DNA of 10,540 nt, taken from contig DQGR01000031.1 of NCBI GenBank assembly GCA_003524845.1, positions 1 through 10,540 on the forward strand. The letters are read 5' to 3'. The position numbers were made by a program, and so were the translations under genes. Of the stretch, positions 6,276 through 10,540 are shown one piece after another. The stretch comes from Patescibacteria group bacterium. Lineage in GTDB: Bacteria; Patescibacteriota; Microgenomatia; UBA10105. Every line of letters begins with the position of its first letter. The stretch's first letter is position 1. The notes under the pieces are model-generated. The model did no database searches. It was not told the DNA's origin and worked only from the letters and a program-made list of their open reading frames with translations.

Positions 6276-6292
6276 AAGTTTCACTACCTGGT
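6276..6292 (-). repeat. Left terminal repeat of the short element
   Basis: On the minus strand this reads ACCAGGTAGTGAAACTT, identical to the outer 17 bases of the left end at 537-553. It overlaps the stop codon of the PilW-like gene by one base. Confidence 0.8.
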
Positions 6293-6918
6293 CATAAATT
6301 ATTCTTTAAACTTCTGATACTTACCCCGCCTGATAGATTGAGCGCTTGCGCACCGATATTTGACTCAATATCAATGCGTAATTTTACGTCTACATAACGC
6401 GTATTTAGTAGCCGCGATCCCACAGCGAGCGGATTGTTGACCGTATCAGCCGGCCACTCACCATTATAATAAGTGAAAATCGGAGTTCCAGCCATATCAA
6501 GGTTTGTCACCACGGTTTTAATTTGTTCATTTGCGCTTGGGTAAGTGACCGGGACTACGGTTGGTTCAGTCACCCCTTTTTGCAGTTCGTTTCCATTTAA
6601 AAAATAGCGCACGCGGTCTGACCGGTTGTCATTGGTCACATCAGCAAAAAAGGTAAAACTATTATCAAGCGCTTGCTCAATTGGATACGCTCCGTTGTCA
6701 GCAAGACGAGCTTCACGAATTTCCCTGATCATGGTGGTGAGTCCGGATTGGGCGATGCCAATTTGCTGGTTTTCCTCAAAGGAAAAATTATAGCTTTGAA
6801 AATAGTAAACGGCAAAACCGGCAACTAGGGCCGCAAGGAGCGCAAAGGTAAACATCGCAACCAGTACTTCGACCAATGTAAAACCGTTTGATTTCATTCG
6901 ACTCATAGAGTTATTCAC
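6292..6918 (-). CDS. PilW-like prepilin (type IV minor pilin)
   Basis: This prepilin has an intact class III signal: a short basic leader ending MKSNG, the cleavage point G/F, and then FTLVEVLVAM with the conserved Glu at mature position 5. The hydrophobic helix (about residues 13-38) both anchors the subunit in the membrane and packs in the fibre core. The remaining 165 residues form a small exported domain with no recognised enzyme motif. The 208-residue length and the segment FEENQQIGIAQSGLTTMIREIREA fit PilW/GspJ-like minor pilins. GTG 6918 overlaps the stop of the upstream gene by eight bases; ATG 6906 gives a leader four residues shorter and is equally plausible. The TGA stop (6294-6292) abuts the short mobile-element-like insert. 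A PilD-type peptidase, not seen in this window, would process it. Confidence 0.85.
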   Translation of the reverse strand: MNNSMSRMKSNGFTLVEVLVAMFTFALLAALVAGFAVYYFQSYNFSFEENQQIGIAQSGLTTMIREIREARLADNGAYPIEQALDNSFTFFADVTNDNRSDRVRYFLNGNELQKGVTEPTVVPVTYPSANEQIKTVVTNLDMAGTPIFTYYNGEWPADTVNNPLAVGSRLLNTRYVDVKLRIDIESNIGAQALNLSGGVSIRSLKNNL

Positions 6919-8254
6919 TTAAATTCATAATAGTAGTTTCCTGCCGGTTGCTGTTTATCGAATACGATGCTGTGGCATCCTGATAACCGGAAAGTGTCAG
7001 AGTAAGCTCATAATCTCCCGGGGTAAGCCCGCCAAAATACACATGACCAAAATCTGCTGAACCGGTGGCCGCGGTATATTTGGTCGTATCGTAACTAACA
7101 CCCGAATTAACGAGCCGGGCAGCTGCCGACGCCTGGAGTTCGGCAGCAGCGTTTTTAACGAGCAGTAAGAGCGACCGATTTGTTTTAGGTTCAGCCACCA
7201 CATTAACTGTAACAGCGGTTCCTGCGGTTAACGCGAGCGGGATAATCGGGTTTGATCCGGCCAGATTATGGTATGAACTTGAGAAATCAAGCATATACGA
7301 ATCCCATTCCAGGGCTGGGATAGAGACCGTGCCGCCGCCGGTATTAGTAGAGAACGTATATTTATATACTGGTTCGTCAAGCGCATCGTAACCAATGATT
7401 TTGGTGCCTCTAAGCGTAAACAGGACAAAACTGACTGGTGGATACGTGGGGCCGCTGCCTACTGAATTGACGACCAGTGAGGAAACCCGGTCAATTGCAA
7501 AAGAAAGTTGGGAAACTTCGCCCTCCAAAACAGTCAGATCAGGCTGCAGCGGGTTAGCTAGTTCGCTCGTTGCATAGGTTCTGCTTGACGAAAAGCCGGA
7601 TTTTGAGGCCTCAATGCGATAGCACGTAACACACGCCGGATAGCCGGGAAGTATCACCAGGCCGTTTGCGTTTGTTAATGTTTGCGTATGGATTTGGGGA
7701 GTGACTTGCGCATTGTCAATTTTTACCGTTGCATTCGATACTGGTAGCCCATTGGCATCAAATACCTGAATGAAAAGCGTTCCGCCACCGACAACCGTTT
7801 CAATCCCTTTAGGGGCAATGTTAGTCACTAGGGTGATTGGTACCCGTGATGGGTAGAGACCGTTCCAGGTAATTTCCACGCGGGCGCGTTTGTAATCGGC
7901 GTTCGTTACATCAGCTGGAGCCACACCGTCAAACTCATCGTCGATGTAAATAATTGAAGTAGTTACCGTAAAATCCAAACCATTAACCGCAACTACTTCA
8001 TTCTGGGGAATCGGTCCAGTTGGAATGCCGCCGCTCGTGCCTACTGAGGCGTAGGGGAGATTACGGATCAGCTCCATTTTTGTTTGCGCCAGTGAGAGCG
8101 CTGTTGTGCGGACCCGGGATTCGCCGATATTAGTCAACACAGTTTGCAAAATAACAGTAATGGCGCCGAAAAACATACTCAAGACGCCAAGGGCAACGAT
8201 AGTCTCGAGCATGGTAAAACCATTTATTCGTCGTCTATTATTTTGTGCCAACAT
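6911..8254 (-). CDS. PilV-like prepilin with regulatory-type Ig-like domains
   Basis: This is a 447-residue prepilin, first gene of the minus-strand pilin operon. The leader MLAQNNRRRING is cleaved before F13; FTMLETIVAL has the mature Glu5. The helix and the ALSLAQTKMELIRNLPY segment are typical of PilV/GspI-like minor pilins. Unusually, the exported part continues well beyond the normal pilin size. Residues about 158-225 (GTLFIQVFDANGLPVSNATV, then TNANGLVILPGYPA and ASKSGF) look like a carboxypeptidase-regulatory-type beta sandwich. A second, weaker copy lies near the C-terminus (GLTPGDYELTLTLSGY). The CVTC pair at 208-211 could form a disulfide. Such domains are often surface or adhesion modules, so this subunit may sit at the fibre tip; that is an inference. 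It overlaps the PilW-like gene by eight bases if GTG 6918 is used. Confidence 0.8.
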   Translation of the reverse strand: MLAQNNRRRINGFTMLETIVALGVLSMFFGAITVILQTVLTNIGESRVRTTALSLAQTKMELIRNLPYASVGTSGGIPTGPIPQNEVVAVNGLDFTVTTSIIYIDDEFDGVAPADVTNADYKRARVEITWNGLYPSRVPITLVTNIAPKGIETVVGGGTLFIQVFDANGLPVSNATVKIDNAQVTPQIHTQTLTNANGLVILPGYPACVTCYRIEASKSGFSSSRTYATSELANPLQPDLTVLEGEVSQLSFAIDRVSSLVVNSVGSGPTYPPVSFVLFTLRGTKIIGYDALDEPVYKYTFSTNTGGGTVSIPALEWDSYMLDFSSSYHNLAGSNPIIPLALTAGTAVTVNVVAEPKTNRSLLLLVKNAAAELQASAAARLVNSGVSYDTTKYTAATGSADFGHVYFGGLTPGDYELTLTLSGYQDATASYSINSNRQETTIMNLSE

Positions 8255-8354
8255 GATAACTAGTCAGATACGCAAATCACAAACATATGCACCTACTCTA
8301 TCTTAGTGAGTAAGCAGGGTTATTTGCAACTGCACGACGTGATACAATAACCGT
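8255..8354. promoter_or_regulatory. Divergent intergenic region between the pilin operon and pilMN
   Basis: These 100 bases separate two divergent pilus operons and must hold both promoters. On the plus strand, TACAAT (8343-8348) preceded by TG (8340-8341) forms an extended -10, six bases before the pilMN ATG, so the transcript would be nearly leaderless. The -35 side is weak (TTATTT at 8320, 17-bp spacing). On the minus strand, the palindrome TTGCAA (8329-8324) followed after 18 bases by TAAGAT could serve the PilV-like gene, but the match is weak. Confidence 0.5.
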
Positions 8355-9782
8355 ATGCCTGCCCTGATCGATCTTTTTATTCCAAAACACACCCATTTCG
8401 GCTTATCAATCGGGCGGACTTGGATTCGAGCAGTCGAAGTGACACCCGAAGGTAAAGTCAGATCTGCTGCGGAAATTCAAATTCCCGAAAACACCTTTAA
8501 AGACGGCGCACTGGTGGCAGTCGACGTGTTTAAAGATTTACTTCGTAAACTTGTAGCAGCGGGTAAATTCAGCACTAATTACGTGATGGTTTGTTTTCCT
8601 GAGGTGTACGCATACAGTCGGGAACATAATCTCCCGTTTATTCCACTTTCAGATGTACGCGAAGCAATTTCCTATCAGGTTAAAGATCTGTTTCCCTTTC
8701 CGGAAGAAGACGTTTATTTTGACTGGAAACTGGTTGAGCAAACCGCAGACAACCTCAAAGTCGTAGTGGTTGCCATCCAAAAGAAAATTCTCGATACGAT
8801 TGTTCCGGCACTCATCGACATCGGGCTTAAGCCGGTGAGCTTTGAACCCGGGGCATCCGCACTGTCCCGACTGTTAGTATTTAATCCCGGTCAACACGCA
8901 ATTGTGACCGAAATTAACTATCGGGGCGCCTATGTGTCAGTCGTCGCCGGTAAAAAAACTCTGTTTACGACAATTGTCAACCATCCGCAGGGTGAGACTG
9001 ATGAGGTATTTTTTACCAACATCAATCAGACTGTGCTCGAGGTAATTACGTATTACAAAAATAAAGGAATCCTTGAGGAAAAAAATACCACAATTGCATT
9101 GACCGGAGACCTGGCGTCAACCCAATTCGCGGACAAGATGAAGCCACATGTTCCCTATCCAATTGAACTCCTGATGACCGCAATCAGTAACCCGGCATTT
9201 AACAAAGCGTTTGCAGTGGCAACTTCACCAATTGCGCCTCCGGAAGATGAAAACAGCATCAATTTATTGCCCCCGGAAATTCAAAAAAAGTATGACCGTG
9301 AACGGGAAACTATATTTTACCGTAACTTATTTAGTCGCAGCGGTGTAATTTTGGGAGTTTTCTTCATCTTTTCAATAGTACTATTTGTCTTCCTGACGTT
9401 TGAGCGACAGCGACTTGAGTCGCGAGTTCAATCAATCACTGAAATCACCGTAAGCCAAAAGCCGGATACCCAGAAATTATTGCTACTTAACGCACAAGCT
9501 AAAAATATTGTGGAACTTGCGCCGATGAGGAAGACTGCCCGGGATAAACTTCAGGTGATTGCTAATTTATTACCACCAGCAGTACATATCACGCAATGGG
9601 AATTTGATGACACCAAACAGCAATTTATTCTACAGGGTGAAGCTGAATCACGCACCGATCTTCTGGATTTTAAGATGCGGCTTGATGCAAGTGATGAATT
9701 TGATCGGATTACATTACCGCTTGATTCTTTAGAACTTGCTCGGAATAGTCGTTTTTCAATTAGTTTCCTGGTTAAAGAGTAA
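8355..9782 (+). CDS. pilM: PilM-PilN fusion protein (type IV pilus alignment complex)
   Basis: This 475-residue protein joins two components that are usually separate. Residues about 15-290 are the actin-like ATPase PilM (FGLSIGRTWIRAVEV at the start, SYQVKDLFPFPEEDVYFDW in the middle, IALTGD near 247). Residues about 301-475 are PilN: the N-terminal motif NSINLLPPE at 300-308, a single membrane helix at about 329-348, and a periplasmic alpha/beta domain. In characterised systems (for example Thermus), cytoplasmic PilM binds the INLLP peptide of PilN. Here the peptide is attached to PilM by a short linker, so the interaction is built into one chain. No stop or frameshift lies near the junction, and the frame is continuous. 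ATG 8355 follows an extended -10 by six bases. The stop is directly followed by the start of pilO. Confidence 0.85.
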   Translation: MPALIDLFIPKHTHFGLSIGRTWIRAVEVTPEGKVRSAAEIQIPENTFKDGALVAVDVFKDLLRKLVAAGKFSTNYVMVCFPEVYAYSREHNLPFIPLSDVREAISYQVKDLFPFPEEDVYFDWKLVEQTADNLKVVVVAIQKKILDTIVPALIDIGLKPVSFEPGASALSRLLVFNPGQHAIVTEINYRGAYVSVVAGKKTLFTTIVNHPQGETDEVFFTNINQTVLEVITYYKNKGILEEKNTTIALTGDLASTQFADKMKPHVPYPIELLMTAISNPAFNKAFAVATSPIAPPEDENSINLLPPEIQKKYDRERETIFYRNLFSRSGVILGVFFIFSIVLFVFLTFERQRLESRVQSITEITVSQKPDTQKLLLLNAQAKNIVELAPMRKTARDKLQVIANLLPPAVHITQWEFDDTKQQFILQGEAESRTDLLDFKMRLDASDEFDRITLPLDSLELARNSRFSISFLVKE

Positions 9783-10328
9783 ATGAAACAAATAAAACAA
9801 TCAGCATTAAATAGTCTCACTATACTTACCAGTATCGTAATTGCCATAATTCTTTTAAACGTGTTATTTATACTTCTGGTGCAAGGTGAGGCAAAGACAA
9901 TTAAGCTACTCAAAAATGAACTGGTGACCCTTGAACAGGAAGAGCGGATTATTGCCTCTGCCCAAAATATTTATGAAAGTTATCAGAATGAAATTGAGGT
10001 AATTTCAGAAGTATTCCCCAACGAAGAAACATTTGTTGACTTTGTGCAAATTCTGGAGACAGAAGTGCGCTCGTCAAGCGATGAATACACGTTAAAATTT
10101 ACGGCGAACGAGCCGGTCAAAGATAAGGATAAATTACTATTACCAATTACCGTGACGATGAAAACAGACCTCGTTCGCTTAACCCGATTTTTGACGCAGA
10201 TGGAGAAATTGCGGTACATGACGCATGTGGTGCAACTAAGCGCGCGCACCCCTGACGGATTTGCGCAAACTGGCGAAACCTCTGTTAATTTAGTGATTTA
10301 TGTCCAAAACCCATTTACCACTCAATAA
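9783..10328 (+). CDS. pilO: Type IV pilus alignment protein PilO
   Basis: This 181-residue bitopic membrane protein has a short cytoplasmic N-terminus, one membrane helix (about residues 12-34), a predicted coiled coil (about 36-75, LLKNELVTLEQEERIIASAQ), and a periplasmic ferredoxin-like domain ending in LVIYVQNPF. This order is the PilO/GspM-like pattern, and the position immediately after pilN supports it. PilO pairs with PilN across the periplasm to align the inner-membrane machine with the outer parts of the fibre path. The identity rests on architecture and position more than on a strong motif. The ATG follows the pilMN TAA with no gap. Its own end overlaps the next small gene by 29 bases. 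Confidence 0.8.
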   Translation: MKQIKQSALNSLTILTSIVIAIILLNVLFILLVQGEAKTIKLLKNELVTLEQEERIIASAQNIYESYQNEIEVISEVFPNEETFVDFVQILETEVRSSSDEYTLKFTANEPVKDKDKLLLPITVTMKTDLVRLTRFLTQMEKLRYMTHVVQLSARTPDGFAQTGETSVNLVIYVQNPFTTQ

Positions 10329-10506
10329 AGAAGTCATACTGATTGCTATCATGGCGGTGGTGATCATTTCGCTACTTGTCGTCAATGTAGTGTTTTCGTT
10401 GTCTAAAGTTGTCAGTGTGTACTTGCAGAATCCGCCATCCACCAACAAACAATTAATTGATGCTGAGGCGGTTAATCAGGCAATTGACATTTTAAACACA
10501 GAGTGA
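10300..10506 (+). CDS. Small one-TM protein of unknown function in the pilMNO operon
   Basis: This is a 68-residue protein with one strong membrane helix at about residues 11-34 (EVILIAIMAVVIISLLVVN) and a short polar tail (LIDAEAVNQAIDILNTE). It starts at ATG 10300 inside the end of pilO in another frame, and ends at TGA 10504-10506. Its position corresponds to where a PilP-type partner might lie in other bacteria, but there is no lipobox or PilP similarity. It could be a small accessory subunit of the PilMNO complex. I do not recognise a family. Confidence 0.6.
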   Translation: MSKTHLPLNKEVILIAIMAVVIISLLVVNVVFSLSKVVSVYLQNPPSTNKQLIDAEAVNQAIDILNTE

Positions 10507-10508
10507 CA

Positions 10509-10538
10509 TTGACAGCGGATTTTTTTTTATGCTAGGCT
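10509..10538 (+). promoter_or_regulatory. Promoter-like sequence at the right edge
   Basis: A perfect TTGACA (10509-10514) is followed after 18 bases by TAGGCT (10533-10538), preceded by TGC as an extended -10. A T-run lies in the spacer. The gene it would serve is beyond the window. The -10 is only half-matched, so certainty is moderate. Confidence 0.5.
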
Positions 10539-10540
10539 GG

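Larger units (their letters stand above)
6163..6292 (-). mobile_element. Non-coding, MITE-like relative of the GIY-YIG element
   Basis: This approximately 130-bp segment lies between the PilW-like and PilX-like genes. Read on the minus strand it begins ACCAGGTAGTGAAACTTTTGC and ends with AAGTTCTACTACCTGGT. Both ends match the corresponding left and right ends of the element at 537-847, including the GA/AG difference at positions 11-12. The interior shows no nuclease and no clear similarity to the GIY-YIG gene. It contains a small hairpin (6258-6270) and an open frame whose right-end translation GKVLLPG parallels REVLLPG of the first element. Its first base is the last base of the PilW-like TGA, and its last base directly precedes the PilX-like ATG. 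The orientation relative to transcription is the same as in the first copy. Movement in trans by a GIY-YIG protein is an inference. Confidence 0.7.

Overview
The window looks like part of a Candidate Phyla Radiation (Patescibacteria) genome. The basis is gene content, not a database match: a compact type IV pilus locus with a fused PilM-PilN, a small stand-alone GIY-YIG nuclease, very short or overlapping gene junctions, and few recognisable Shine-Dalgarno sequences. The assignment is an inference of moderate strength.

Layout: (1) Positions 1-2075, plus strand, hold the 3' end of pilB (assembly ATPase) and pilC (inner-membrane platform). They are separated by an approximately 311-bp insert that encodes a GIY-YIG nuclease and is bounded by near-perfect 21-bp inverted repeats. 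(2) Positions 2076-2574 have no intact gene but contain what looks like a multiply frameshifted pseudogene on the minus strand. (3) Positions 2575-4749, plus strand, form an AT-richer accessory cassette: a polymerase-beta-type nucleotidyltransferase-like protein, an overlapping sugar-isomerase/endonuclease-IV-type TIM barrel, and a small cupin-like protein. (4) Positions 8254-4792, minus strand, form a pilin-like operon: a PilV-like prepilin with a regulatory-type Ig-like domain, a PilW-like prepilin, and a large PilX-like protein. (5) Positions 8355-10506, plus strand and divergent from the pilin operon, hold a pilM-pilN fusion, pilO, and a small one-TM protein. A promoter-like sequence closes the window.

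The pilus genes together make the envelope-spanning machine. PilB powers it, PilC is the platform, PilM-N and PilO form the alignment complex, and the minor pilins prime or decorate the fibre.

The most interesting signal is a pair of related mobile-element-like inserts. The first (537-847) encodes the GIY-YIG nuclease. The second (6163-6292, reading on the minus strand) is only about 130 bp and encodes no nuclease, yet has the same left and right end sequences, including the same two-base asymmetry between the ends. Both lie exactly between the TGA stop of one pilus gene and the start codon of the next, in the same orientation relative to transcription. This looks like a minimal nuclease-associated element plus a non-autonomous, MITE-like derivative that settle at operon stop/start junctions without breaking either gene.
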